From contig SXKQ01000165.1 in NCBI GenBank assembly GCA_005778045.1, forward strand, positions 1 through 29,040: DNA of 29,040 nt. The letters run 5' to 3'. A model generated the notes under the pieces. The model made no database searches, was not told the DNA's origin, and saw only the letters and a list, made by a program, of their open reading frames with translations. How positions within the stretch are numbered: position 1 is the stretch's first letter; every line of letters starts with the position of its first letter. This DNA is from Planctomycetia bacterium. Lineage in GTDB: Bacteria > Planctomycetota > UBA1135 > GCA-002686595. Of the stretch, positions 8,371 to 18,200 are shown piece by piece. Position numbers and translations under genes: made by a program.

Positions 8371-10209
8371 TCAGGAAATTCCCGGCAGGGCGCGCGTCAA
8401 GCGCCGCAGGAACCACCAGTCGAGCAGTAGCGCCGCGAGCGCGAGTCCGACCAGCGCAAGCTCGACGCCCGAGAGGCCACTGTCGAGCCCTGAGTCCTCG
8501 GACTCCGCCACGCGCACGCCTGGCAGGGCAGTGGAGAGGTCGGACTCGGCCGCATCCACGTACGAGATCGCAAACTCGGTGACGGGCCGACCCGCGTGCG
8601 AGAGCCGATACAGCCCGGGCTCCTCGAGGCCATCGACGACGACCTCTTCGAGCGCAGCGACCTCGCGTCGCGCGGACTGCGACGCGCCGAGCGGCCCCTC
8701 GACCTCGAAGCGCGCGATCTCGCCCTCGTCCGCGCGCGCGACCTCCGCGCCGGGGCGGTAGCGCAGGCTCTCGCCGACATGCACGTTGGGGCGCACGGGT
8801 CCCGGCAGCTCCGTGCGGCGCAGCTCCGCCAGGTTGGTGAGCAGGATGGGCCAGTCCGGGGAGCGCTGCAGCGACGAGCGCGCAGGATCGAGGTTGATGC
8901 GCCACAGCACGCGAGCTCCCGTGCGCTCCTCGGTGAGGATCGGCTGGTTGCCCGCGGACACCAGCGGCACGCCGGGCAGCGCGAGCTCGGGGTCGATGCT
9001 CCACACCACGCCCTCGAGCGTGACTCCCGAGAGCACCGCGTGACTGCGCTCGACGACGAACGGGCCGATGAGATCGCGCCGCGCGGCGCCTTGGGGCTCG
9101 AACGAGAGCGTCCAGCTCGCGGGCCCGACCTGTACCCCATGCGACAGCACGAGGTGCGCTCCGGCGAGCGTTCCCGCCGCGAGCGACTGCGGCACGAGCG
9201 CGGTCAAGCGCGCGATGTTGCGCTCTCCGGGGACCGCGAGCCCGAGCGCACGCTCGTCGGCCTCGGGCAGCTCGGAGTGCAGCGCCACGGTGCGCGCAGT
9301 CGGTGGCACCAGCAAGGCCACGTTGTCGCAGGCGAGCGCGTCCTCCGGCAGGCGTACCTCGACCGGCCCCGTACCGAGCGGCACTTCGAACGACAGGTGC
9401 GCCCGCTCGCGCGCCCCGAGCGACACTTCCTGCCGCGCGATGTCCCGATCGCCCGCGCGAATCGTGACTGGAACGAGACGCGGCGCTCGCGCGAAGGTCG
9501 CCACGGTCAGGAACACCTTCTCGCCCGTGCTGCCATCCTTGCGCGCCTCGCGCGTGCGCACGGCGTGAACGAGCGCCCAGTTGTCGGCCGGCTCGCCGAC
9601 GGACACGAGCTCGACGCTCGGCGGGAGGGACTCGGGCTCAAACTGGTCGGTCACCACGAGCACGCGCGCACCACCCGCGAGCTCCAGCGCCAGCGCGAGC
9701 GACGGATGGAGGTCATGGCGCACTGCGAGCGGTCGCCACTCCTCCAGTCGCGCGCGTGCCTCGTCCGGAAACGCGGCGGGCCCGGCGAGCAGCGCGGGGC
9801 GCGAGCCGCTGCGCACGAGCGTCACGCGCGAGCCCCGCGGGAGCACGTCGATGCGCTCGCGGACGAGCTCGGCGGCGAGCGCCGCGGTGCTGCGCTCGCC
9901 GCGCACCGCCCCCATCGATGCAGACGAGTCGAGAACGACGACAAGATGCCGGGACTTGCCCGCGACGCAGCTCGCGCGCGGCCCCGCAAAGCACAGCGCC
10001 AGCGCGAGCGCCGCCGCGAGCTCGCACCACAGGGACGCGCTCCGCACGAGCCGCTCGCGCTTGCGCCCCGCCACGGGCTCGCGGTCGTCGACGCGCCACA
10101 GGAACAGCGCGCTCACGGGCCGCGGCTCGAAGCGCCGTCGGAAGAGATGCAAGGCCGCCACCGCCGGCACGGCGAGCAAGGCGAGCAGTCCGAGCGGGTG
10201 GGCGAACAA
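8371..10209 (-). CDS. BatA-type VWA domain membrane protein
   Basis: This is a 612-residue protein. The N-terminus MFAHPLGLLALLAVPAVAAL followed by HLFRRR is the classic BatA/aerotolerance N-terminal domain, with a membrane helix and an LHLxRR-like end. A second helix lies near residues 60-75. The VWA metal-site motif is D94-S-S96-A-S98 (VVVLDSSASMG). The C-terminus has a last helix at about 585-600 (LALVGLALAALLLDWWF). The start codon is TTG at 10209-10207. An in-frame TAG at 10236-10234 leaves no other upstream start, and the BatA motif begins right there, so TTG is well supported. No Shine-Dalgarno is visible. It is the first gene of a two-gene minus-strand operon, divergent from the glycogen operon. 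Confidence 0.88.
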   Translation of the reverse strand: MFAHPLGLLALLAVPAVAALHLFRRRFEPRPVSALFLWRVDDREPVAGRKRERLVRSASLWCELAAALALALCFAGPRASCVAGKSRHLVVVLDSSASMGAVRGERSTAALAAELVRERIDVLPRGSRVTLVRSGSRPALLAGPAAFPDEARARLEEWRPLAVRHDLHPSLALALELAGGARVLVVTDQFEPESLPPSVELVSVGEPADNWALVHAVRTREARKDGSTGEKVFLTVATFARAPRLVPVTIRAGDRDIARQEVSLGARERAHLSFEVPLGTGPVEVRLPEDALACDNVALLVPPTARTVALHSELPEADERALGLAVPGERNIARLTALVPQSLAAGTLAGAHLVLSHGVQVGPASWTLSFEPQGAARRDLIGPFVVERSHAVLSGVTLEGVVWSIDPELALPGVPLVSAGNQPILTEERTGARVLWRINLDPARSSLQRSPDWPILLTNLAELRRTELPGPVRPNVHVGESLRYRPGAEVARADEGEIARFEVEGPLGASQSARREVAALEEVVVDGLEEPGLYRLSHAGRPVTEFAISYVDAAESDLSTALPGVRVAESEDSGLDSGLSGVELALVGLALAALLLDWWFLRRLTRALPGIS

Positions 10210-10331
10210 GCGGGGCCCCGTGGTGTCCGGATTCTACGCACGGCGCAGGGCCGCCCGTGCCAGAGATTCCCATACCTGCGACAGGGTGCGGCTACAACCG
10301 GCGCCTGTTTCGCTCTAACCTAGACCGCGTC
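10210..10331. other. Divergent intergenic region between the BatA operon and glycogen operon
   Basis: These 122 bases must hold the start signals of both operons. A TAGAAT hexamer on the minus strand (10236-10231) could be a -10 box about 22 bases before the TTG start, but no matching -35 is visible. A 6-bp inverted repeat, GCACGG (10238-10243) and CCGTGC (10256-10261), and a palindrome CGGGGCCCCG (10211-10220) are present. Either could be an operator, or chance in such GC-rich sequence. Confidence 0.4.
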
Positions 10332-12368
10332 GTGCCGCACACACTCATACCCAAGCCGCTCCTTACCATCGAGCGCGAGCGCCTGCTCGAGCTCGATCTC
10401 GCCCTGACCCGCGAATGGCTCGAGACCGACGGTCTCGGCGGCTACGCGTCGTCGACCGTGCTGCAGTGCCCCACGCGGCGCTACCACGGCCTGCTGGTCT
10501 CGGCCTTCCCGGGGACCGACAAGCGCCACGTGTTCCTGTCGCGCCTTGAGGAGAGCGTGCACGCGCTCGACGAGATGCCGCTCGGGCCGGCGGGCGAGGG
10601 ACACTTCCCGCTCTCGATGGCGCGCTATCCGGGCATGTGGCATCCCCACGGCCACGCGACCCTTGAGCGCTTCGAGCTCGCGCCGTTCCCGGTCTCGACG
10701 CACCGCTTCGGCGAGGCCCGTATCTCGCGCGCGATCCAGATGACGCGCGGCTCTCCCACGGTACTCGTGCGCTACACGCTCGAGGGCGGCGAGGACGAGC
10801 TCGAGCTGCGCGTGCGCCCCCTGCTCGCCTTCCGCGAGGCCGATGCGCTGACCTTCGAGAACGTCGACCTGAGCCCGGAAGTGCGCTACTTCGGCGCCAC
10901 GCGGCGCGCGCTCATGGTGCGGCCCTACTCCGGCCTGCCGCCGATGGCGCTCGCGCTCGACGCCCGCGCGGGCGCCTTCGAGGGCGATCCGCTCTGGTAT
11001 CGCGACCTCGAGTACAAGGTCGAGCGTGAGCGCGGCTACGACGACCGCGAGGACAACTTCAGCCCGGGCCTATTCCGCATCCGCCTGCGGCCGGGCGAGA
11101 GCGTGGTGCTATGCGCCTCGCTCGAGGCGCCGCCGGACGACCTCGCGGCGCTGTGGGACGAGCATGCGCGCCGTCGCGTGGAGCGGCTCGAGGCCGCGCG
11201 CGCGAGCGGAGCCGCCGGGCTCGAGCTCGGCGCGGAGGACTTCCTGTTCCGCACGCGCACCGGCCGTCTCGGGGTCGTCGCCGGCTACCCGTGGTTCACC
11301 GAGTGGGGCCGCGACCTGTTCCTCTCGCTGCCCGGCCTGCTGCTCGCGCGCGGTCGCGTGAGCGAGTGCGGTGAGGCGCTCGTCGGCGTGTTGCCGTTCC
11401 TCAAGGAAGGCCTGCTGCCCAACATCTTCGGTTCGAGCGTGGAAACGAGCCACTACGGCTCCGTCGACGCTTCGCTGTGGTTCGCGCGCGCGGTGCGGCT
11501 CTTCGAGCAGGCGGGCGGAGACGCGGAGCTTGTCGCGGGGCCGCTGCGCGCCGCGCTGGTCGAGATCGCGACGCGCTACGCGCAGGGCACGGGCCTCGGT
11601 CTGCGCGCCGATGAGTCGGGTCTGCTCCTCGCGGGCGATGGCAAGCTCAACGCAACGTGGATGGACGCGGTGACGAACGGCGTGGCCGTCACGCCGCGCG
11701 ACGGTCTCGCGGTCGAGCTCAACGCGCTGTGGTACTTCCTGCTCGCATACCTCGAGGAGCTCGCGGCGAAAGCCGGCGACAAGGGCGAGGCCAAGCGCTG
11801 GAAGCTGCAGAAGGAGCGTGCTGGCGAGGCGTTTCTCGAGCGCTTCTGGCTGCCCGGCCCGCGCTACCTCGCCGACACGTGGAAGGACGGCGTCGCCGAC
11901 GCGCGCGTGCGCCCGAACATGGTGCTCGCCGCCGCGCTCGAGTTCTCGCCGCTCTCCGAGGCGCAGCGCGCGGACATCGTCTACCGCTCCGAGCTCGAGC
12001 TCGTCACGCCGCGCGGCCTGCGTACGCTCGGGCCCCGCGATCGCGATTACCTAGGCCGCTACGCCGGCGGACCCGCGGAGCGCGACCGCGCCTACCACCA
12101 GGGCACAGTCTGGCCGTGGCTGCTCGGCTTCCACTGCGAGGCCTACCTGCGCTGCCATGCGCAGAATCGGCGCTCGGCCGAGCACGTGCGCGCCCTGCTC
12201 GCCGGACTCGAGCAGGAGACGCGCTCGCATGGCCTGAACCACGTCAACGAGGTCTACGGCGGCGACCCGCCGCACCGTCCGGGTGGCTCGTTCGCGCAGG
12301 CATGGAGCACCGCGGAGCTCCTGCGCGCGCGCGCGCTCGCCGCCGCGCTCGAGAGCCGCAAGCGATGA
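10332..12368 (+). CDS. Glycogen debranching enzyme (amylo-alpha-1,6-glucosidase, GH133-like)
   Basis: This is a 678-residue protein of the bacterial/archaeal one-enzyme debranching family. It is expected to hydrolyse alpha-1,6 branch points in glycogen in the cytoplasm. The N-terminal domain carries the family signature ETDGLGGYASST followed by TRRYHGLLVS (about residues 29-54). The (alpha/alpha)6 catalytic domain has PWFTEWGRDLFLSLPGLLL with Asp328 in WGRD, GTVWPWLLGFHCEAYLR near residue 592, and NEVYGGDPPHRPGGSFAQAW with Glu640. Most family members I recall read YDGDPPH where this one has YGGDPPH. GTG 10332 is chosen because it is the only start codon between the upstream gene and the signature; no Shine-Dalgarno is visible. 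The stop overlaps the GT4 start as ATGA, showing a co-translated operon. Confidence 0.92.
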   Translation: MPHTLIPKPLLTIERERLLELDLALTREWLETDGLGGYASSTVLQCPTRRYHGLLVSAFPGTDKRHVFLSRLEESVHALDEMPLGPAGEGHFPLSMARYPGMWHPHGHATLERFELAPFPVSTHRFGEARISRAIQMTRGSPTVLVRYTLEGGEDELELRVRPLLAFREADALTFENVDLSPEVRYFGATRRALMVRPYSGLPPMALALDARAGAFEGDPLWYRDLEYKVERERGYDDREDNFSPGLFRIRLRPGESVVLCASLEAPPDDLAALWDEHARRRVERLEAARASGAAGLELGAEDFLFRTRTGRLGVVAGYPWFTEWGRDLFLSLPGLLLARGRVSECGEALVGVLPFLKEGLLPNIFGSSVETSHYGSVDASLWFARAVRLFEQAGGDAELVAGPLRAALVEIATRYAQGTGLGLRADESGLLLAGDGKLNATWMDAVTNGVAVTPRDGLAVELNALWYFLLAYLEELAAKAGDKGEAKRWKLQKERAGEAFLERFWLPGPRYLADTWKDGVADARVRPNMVLAAALEFSPLSEAQRADIVYRSELELVTPRGLRTLGPRDRDYLGRYAGGPAERDRAYHQGTVWPWLLGFHCEAYLRCHAQNRRSAEHVRALLAGLEQETRSHGLNHVNEVYGGDPPHRPGGSFAQAWSTAELLRARALAAALESRKR

Positions 12369-13852
12369 AGGTCCTGATGCTGGGGTGGGAGTTTCCCCCG
12401 CACATCACCGGTGGGCTGGCGACGGCCTGCGCGGGATTGTGCGAAGGACTGTACCGCCACGGCGTCGAGGTGACGTTCGTGATCCCGCGTGCCCACGGCG
12501 ACGAGGACCAGCGCTTCGCGCACGTGATCGGCTGTGACGAGGTCGAAGTCGACGACGAGTGGAGTGATCGCGAGTCGATCGCCGTGCGCGTGCGTGTGCG
12601 CGGCACGGCGCGCGAGGTCGTGCGCGGCGCGGCGCGCGAGGTCGTGCGCGTCCAGCGCCGCGGTTCAGTCGCCGCCGAGCCGCGCGAGCGCAGGAGCTTC
12701 GTGCTGCCGCCCGCGGATGCCCCGCATCCCTCGGCCTACGAGACGCCGGCCGCGCTCGAGGCGTGGCTCGCTTCGATCGCGCCGAGCGCTCTCGAGCAAT
12801 CCGGCGTGCGCACGCGCGTTGATCACGAGTTCACGGTCGTGCGCCTGCCCGGCGAGGACTCCGAGGTCGAGCGCCTCGAGGAGCGCGAGTTGCGCCGCCG
12901 CGCGCGCCGCACGCTCGAGTTCACCGGTCGCTACGGCTCGGACCTGTTCGGCGAGGTCGAGCGCTTCGCGCGCTGCGCGGCGGAGATCGCGCGCCGCGAG
13001 CACTTCGATCTCGTGCACGCGCACGACTGGATGACGTTCCCTGCGGGCATCTTGGCGGCGCGCGAGAGCGGCCGCCCGCTCGCCTGCCACGTGCACGCCT
13101 GCGAGTACGACCGTTCGGGCGACCACCCCAACACTCGCATCCGCGACCTCGAGCAGCTCGGCCTCGACCATGCGGACCGCGTCGTGTGCGTGAGCCACTA
13201 CACCGCCCGGCAGCTCGCGCGCCGCTACCGCGTCGACGAGTCGAAGCTGCGCGTCGTGCACAACGCCGTCAACAAGGGCGACCAGGCGCGCACCACGGGC
13301 AGCCAGAAGCACATCCCCGAGCCCGTGGTGCTGTTCCTCGGCCGCGTGACGTACCAGAAGGGCCCCGACTACTTCCTCGAGGCCGCCGCGCGGGTCGTGG
13401 CGGTCGAACCCCACGTGAAGTTCGTCATGGTGGGCTCGGGCGACATGCTGCCCAAGATGGTCGAGCGCGCCGCGCGCATGGGACTGGCGCGCAACGTGCA
13501 CTTCACGGGCTTCCTGAAGGGCGCAGACGTCGAGCGCGTCTACTCGCTCGCCGACATCTACGTGATGCCGTCGGTGTCCGAGCCCTTCGGCATCTCCCCG
13601 CTCGAGGCGCTCGCCCTCGACGTGCCCGTGATCGTCTCGCGCCAGAGCGGCGTGTCGGAAGTGCTGCGCAACGCGCTCAAGGTCGACTTCTGGGACGTGC
13701 AGGAGATCGCCAATAAGATCCTCGCCCTGCTGCGCTATCCGGCGCTGCGCGAGCACTTGCTCGAGGCCGGCGGGGACGAGGTGCGCGCCATGAGCTGGGA
13801 GGAGCGCGCGGGCGATCTCGAGCGCGTCTACCGCGAGCTCACGCCGGCCTGA
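12365..13852 (+). CDS. GT4-type glycosyltransferase of the alpha-glucan operon
   Basis: This is a 495-residue retaining GT-B glycosyltransferase. The N-terminus MKVLMLGWEFPPHITGGLAT has the donor-loop GG of the glycogen-synthase/GT4 superfamily. The acceptor motif HAHDWMTFPAGI and VCVSHYTARQ follow, then the C-terminal Rossmann domain from about residue 315 (VLFLGRVTYQKGPDYFLEA). The EX7E pair is E406 and E414 in EPFGISPLE. A charged Arg/Glu-rich insert at about residues 60-185 separates the N-terminal sheet from HAHDW and contains a 24-base tandem duplication (12599-12646). The gene lies between a debranching enzyme and a GH57 enzyme, so an alpha-glucan chain-forming or priming role is likely. 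The sugar donor cannot be read from sequence. The start overlaps the previous stop (ATGA). Confidence 0.88.
   Translation: MKVLMLGWEFPPHITGGLATACAGLCEGLYRHGVEVTFVIPRAHGDEDQRFAHVIGCDEVEVDDEWSDRESIAVRVRVRGTAREVVRGAAREVVRVQRRGSVAAEPRERRSFVLPPADAPHPSAYETPAALEAWLASIAPSALEQSGVRTRVDHEFTVVRLPGEDSEVERLEERELRRRARRTLEFTGRYGSDLFGEVERFARCAAEIARREHFDLVHAHDWMTFPAGILAARESGRPLACHVHACEYDRSGDHPNTRIRDLEQLGLDHADRVVCVSHYTARQLARRYRVDESKLRVVHNAVNKGDQARTTGSQKHIPEPVVLFLGRVTYQKGPDYFLEAAARVVAVEPHVKFVMVGSGDMLPKMVERAARMGLARNVHFTGFLKGADVERVYSLADIYVMPSVSEPFGISPLEALALDVPVIVSRQSGVSEVLRNALKVDFWDVQEIANKILALLRYPALREHLLEAGGDEVRAMSWEERAGDLERVYRELTPA
12599..12646 (+). repeat. 24-base tandem duplication within the GT4 gene
   Basis: Two in-frame 24-base units, 12599-12622 and 12623-12646, differ at one base (A to G at the 7th position). 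They encode RGTAREVV and RGAAREVV. The repeat lies in the Arg-rich insert of the glycosyltransferase, so its copy number could change without a frameshift. Confidence 0.85.
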
Positions 13853-13881
13853 TTCCCACCGGCCAACCACTTTCCGGGCGC

Positions 13882-13913
13882 TTGCTGCGCACGGCCCGCG
13901 CACTCACTATCCT
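13882..13913 (+). promoter_or_regulatory. Possible promoter for a leaderless GH57 transcript
   Basis: TTGCTG (13882-13887) and TATCCT (13908-13913) are separated by 20 bases, which is wider than usual. TATCCT ends 6 bases before ATG 13920, so transcription would begin at or near the A of the start codon, giving a leaderless mRNA. No Shine-Dalgarno is visible. The 67-base gap before GH57 is the only real gap inside this operon. Confidence 0.25.
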
Positions 13914-13919
13914 CCCGCC

Positions 13920-15233
13920 ATGCGCTCGATCGTCTTCTACTTTCAGGTGCACCAGCCCTGGCGACTGAGGCACTACACCTTCTTCGACATCGGCTCGGGC
14001 AAGGAGTGGTTCGACGACGCGGAGAACGCTCGCATCGTGCGGCGCGTCGCCGAGAAGTGCTACCTGCCGATGAATGCCCAAATACTTGAGCAGATCGAGC
14101 AGCACGGAGAGCGCTTCCGCGTTTCCTACTCGATCTCCGGCGCAGCGCTCGACCAGTTCGAGCGCTGGGTGCCCGAGGCCATCCAGAGCTTCCAGAAGCT
14201 CGCCGCCACCGGCTGCGTCGAGTTCCTCGGCGAGACCTCGCACCACTCGCTCGCGGCGCTCGCTTCGCCCGAGGAATTCGACCGGCAGGTGCTCGACCAA
14301 GCCGCGCGCATCGAGAAGCTCTTCGGTCGCCGCCCGACGACCTTCCGCAACACCGAGCTCGTGATCACCAACGAGATCGCGCGCCGCGCGGAGGGTCTCG
14401 GCTTCCGCGCCATCCTCGGCGAGGGCGCCGACCAGCTGCTCGGCTGGCGCAGCCCCCACCGCGTGTACCGGCCCGAGGGCTGCGAGCGCATCAAGCTGCT
14501 CCTGCGCTCGTACCGCTACAGCGACGACATCGCCTTCCGCTTCTCGAACAAGAGCTGGCCCGAGTACCCGCTCCCCGCCGAGCGCTTCGCGCGCTGGCTC
14601 GCCGGCCTCGGCGAGAAGGAGCGCTTCGTCGGTCTCTTCATGGACTACGAGACCTTCGGCGAGCACCAGTGGGAGGAGACGGGCATCTTCCGCTTCATGC
14701 GCGAGCTCCCCGCCGCCTGCCTCGCCACCGGGGCGCTCGACTTCCGCACCCCCGCGGAAGTGGCCGAGGCTCTCGACCCGGTGGCCCGGCTCGACATCCC
14801 CCGCCCGGTCAGCTGGGCCGACGCCGAGCGAGATCTGACCGCCTGGCTCGGAAACCCCATGCAGAAGGCTGCCCATGAGGCTTTGTACGGCCTGCTGCCG
14901 GAAGTCCAGAAACTGGCCTCGGCCGGGGTGGAAGCTCCGTACCAGAAGTGGCGCCGGCTCTCCACCTCCGACCACGTCTACTACATGTGCACCAAGTGGT
15001 TCTCCGATGGGGATGTGCACAAGTACTTCAGCCCCTACGCCACTCCCCACGACGCGTTCATCTCGTTCATGAATGTGTTCGACGACCTGTCTCGGGAGGT
15101 GCGCAGCGGGCTCGGGGCGCTTGGAGCCTATTCCGGCCCCAACCGGCTCGCCGCACCGACCAACCCCCAATCCAGTCGGCCCGCAACCAAACCTGCGGAG
15201 CCGACCTCGATCGCACCCAACGAGAACCCGTGA
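13920..15233 (+). CDS. Glycoside hydrolase family 57 enzyme (alpha-amylase type)
   Basis: This is a 437-residue cytoplasmic retaining alpha-glucan-active enzyme. Conserved GH57 regions are visible in order: VHQPWR (residues 10-15), GETSHHSLA near 107, FRNTEL with the expected catalytic nucleophile Glu146, and MDYETFGEHQW with the expected acid/base Asp242. GNPMQ and STSDHVYYMCTKWFSDGDVH close the catalytic region. The last ~35 residues are a Pro/Thr/Asn-rich tail. The sequence resembles GH57 proteins encoded next to GT4 genes in Bacteroidetes-like glycogen clusters. Amylase, 4-alpha-glucanotransferase or branching activity cannot be separated by eye; it is shorter than typical GH57 branching enzymes. 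The stop overlaps the next start as GTGA. Confidence 0.9.
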   Translation: MRSIVFYFQVHQPWRLRHYTFFDIGSGKEWFDDAENARIVRRVAEKCYLPMNAQILEQIEQHGERFRVSYSISGAALDQFERWVPEAIQSFQKLAATGCVEFLGETSHHSLAALASPEEFDRQVLDQAARIEKLFGRRPTTFRNTELVITNEIARRAEGLGFRAILGEGADQLLGWRSPHRVYRPEGCERIKLLLRSYRYSDDIAFRFSNKSWPEYPLPAERFARWLAGLGEKERFVGLFMDYETFGEHQWEETGIFRFMRELPAACLATGALDFRTPAEVAEALDPVARLDIPRPVSWADAERDLTAWLGNPMQKAAHEALYGLLPEVQKLASAGVEAPYQKWRRLSTSDHVYYMCTKWFSDGDVHKYFSPYATPHDAFISFMNVFDDLSREVRSGLGALGAYSGPNRLAAPTNPQSSRPATKPAEPTSIAPNENP

Positions 15234-18200
15234 GTTTCACCCTCTTCGAAGTCAGCTGGGAAGTCTGCAACAAAGTTGGCGGGATCCACACCGTCATCTC
15301 GACCAAGGCCAAGACCCTCGTGTCCCGCTTCGGCGACGATTACGTCGCTATCGGACCGTGGTTGCTCGGCAAGCGCGAGTCGAGTGACGTGTTCGTGGAG
15401 GAGCCGGGCCACGAGAGCTTCGTGCAAGCCTGCCGCGAGATGGGCGTGCCCGTGCGCGTCGGCCGCTGGCAGATCCCGGGCAAGCCGCTGACGATCTTGG
15501 TCGAGTTCACGGGTCTTTACGCGCGCAAGAACGACATCCTCGCCGACCTCTGGACGAGCCACGGGGTCGACTCGATCACCGGCGGCTGGGACTACGACGA
15601 GCCGGTGATCTTCGGCTGGGCCGCGGCGATGGTGATCGAGCGCTGGTGCCAGGAATACGTCTCGCGCTCGACTGGCCACGCCGTGGCGCAGTTCCACGAG
15701 TGGATGACGGGCTCGGGCCTCCTGTACCTGCAGTCCAAGCTGCCCGCAGTGGGCACGGTCTTCACCACCCACGCCACGATCCTCGGCCGCAGCCTCGGCC
15801 ACGGCGGCAAGGGGCCCGCAGAGGGCCTCGCGGGCCGCACGCCCGAGCAAGTCGCCAGCGAGTGTGGCGTGCGCTCGAAGCACTCGATGGAGTCGACCTG
15901 CGCCCGCAAGGCGGACGTGTTCACGACCGTGAGCGAGATCACCGCACGCGAGGCCGAGCTCCTGCTCGGTCGCCGCGCCGATCCGCTGCTGCCCAACGGT
16001 ATCGACCTCGACGTGATCGACGAGCTCGCCGGTCCTGTGCTGCGCCCCGAGGTGCGCCGCCGGCTCTCGGCCCTCGCCTCGCGCTTCCTCGGCCGCGACG
16101 TCTCGAACGCCGCGTTCCTGCTCGCGTCGGGCCGCTACGAGTTCCACAACAAGGGCCTCGACCTCCTGATGGAGTCGCTGGCGCAAGTCAACGCGCGCCC
16201 CGGCCGCGAGGTGGTCGCCTTCTTCGCGGTGCCCGCGGGGCAGTCCGGACTCTCGCAGGCCCTGCGCGAGCGCCTCGCGCACCCCGACGCGCCCGCCAGT
16301 GACGCGCTCGGCCTCTCGACGCACAACCTGATCGACCCGGAGAACGACCCGATCCAGAAGAACGCGCTGCGCCTCGGCCTGACCAACTCGGTCGGCGCGC
16401 GCGTGACGCTGGTGCAGGTCCCGATCTACCTGCACAAATCCGACGGCTTCCTCGACCTGCCCTACGAGGCGGTCCTGCGCGCCGTCGATCTCTCGCTGTT
16501 TCCGTCCTTCTACGAGCCTTGGGGCTACACGCCCGAGGAGAGCCTGACGGTCGGTGTGCCGACCGTCACCACCGACCTCGCCGGCTTCGGCCTGTGGGCC
16601 AAGGGCGAGAAGCTCGGGCCGGGCGATGGCGTGTGGCTGCTGGAGCGCAGCAAGATCGACGACGTGACCGCAGCCAACGAGCTCGGTCGCTGGATCGAAC
16701 GCTTCGTGGCCGAGGAGATCGGTCGCGCGGGCGTGGTCGAGGCCTGCCGCCAGACTGCCCAACGCACCGCGTGGTCCGGACTCGTCCAGCGCTACTACAC
16801 CGCGTTCGAGCGCTCGCTGGGGGCCGCGAAGATGCGCGTCGATGGCCAGCCGATGGCGCGCTTCCGCCCGCGCGTGTGTATGACCGTCGCGCCGCAGGTC
16901 GAGGGCGCACGTCCGCGCCTGTATTCCTTCGAGGTCTCCGCGACGCTGCCCGAGGAGCTCGCCGGGCTCGAGCGCCTATCGCGCAACCTGTACTGGTGCT
17001 GGGATCCCGAGGGTCCTGCGCTGTTCGAGGAGATCTCCAAGGTTGGCTGGGACTCCGCTGGGCACAACCCGGTGCTGTTCCTGCGCATGGCGTTCCCCGA
17101 GGACATCACCGCGCGCGCCAAGGACGCCAGCTACGTGGCCAAGCTGTGCCGCGTGCTGGCCCGCTTCGACTCCTACATGGCGCGCAAGTCGACCCAGAGC
17201 TTCGGCGCGATCACGCCCGAGAACCCGGTGGCGTACTTCTGCGCCGAGTTCGGCATCCACGAGTCGCTCAAGGTCTACTCGGGGGGCTTGGGCATCCTTG
17301 CCGGCGACCACCTGAAGTCCGCCAGCGACCTCGGCCTGCCGCTGATCGGCATGGGCCTCTTCTATCGCGCGGGCTACCTGCGCCAGAAGATCAGCGCCGA
17401 GGGCAACCAGCTCGCGCTGGAAGCCGACAACGACCCGCGCAACCTCGCGCTCGAACTCGTGCGGGACGCCGAGGGCAAGCAGCTCGAGGTGCAGCTGCCG
17501 CTGCCCTCCGCCACGCTCCACCTGCGCGCTTGGCGCGTGCGCGTGGGCCGCGTCGATCTGTACCTGCTCGACGCCGACTTCGAAAAGAACCGCCCCGAGG
17601 ACCGCAGCATCACGCAGCAGCTCTACGGCGGCGACCACGAGCAGCGCCTACGCCAAGAGCTCGTGCTCGGCCGCGGCGGCGTGAAGATGCTCGGCGCCAT
17701 AGGTCTCTCGCCCGGCGTGTTCCACATCAACGAGGGCCACGCGGCGTTCCTGGTGCTCTCGCGCACCGCGCGCCTGATCCGCGAGCACGGGCTGACGTTC
17801 GAGGAAGCGCGCGAGGTCGTGCGCTCGACCACGGTATTCACCACCCACACACCCGTCCCCGCCGGCCATGACCGCTTCGGCGAGGACCTGATGCGGCGCT
17901 ACTTCAGCGACATCGACAGCTGGCTAGGCGTCACGTGGGAGCGCTTCATGGCGCTCGGCGCGACTCCCGACGATAGCGCCAGCTTCAACATGACCTATCT
18001 GGCGATGAGCTTCGCCGGCTTCGTCAACGGCGTGAGCAAGCTGCACGGCGAGGTCTCGAAGGACCTGCTGCGCCCGTTCTGGCCGCGGCTCCTGCGCACC
18101 GAGCTGCCCGTGACCTCGGTCACCAACGGCGTGCACCTCTCGTCGTGGATGCACCCCGAGATCCAGCGCCTGTGCGGCGGAGGAGCGAATCCCGTGTGCG

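Noticed and set aside
10231..10261. TAGAAT and a short inverted repeat as promoter/operator of the BatA operon
   Set aside because: The -10 match is good but no -35 is found at 16-18 bases, and 6-bp inverted repeats are expected by chance in this GC range.
8596..10323. 575-codon plus-strand open frame opposite the BatA gene
   Set aside because: Antisense to a clear BatA/VWA protein; Arg/His-rich without domains.
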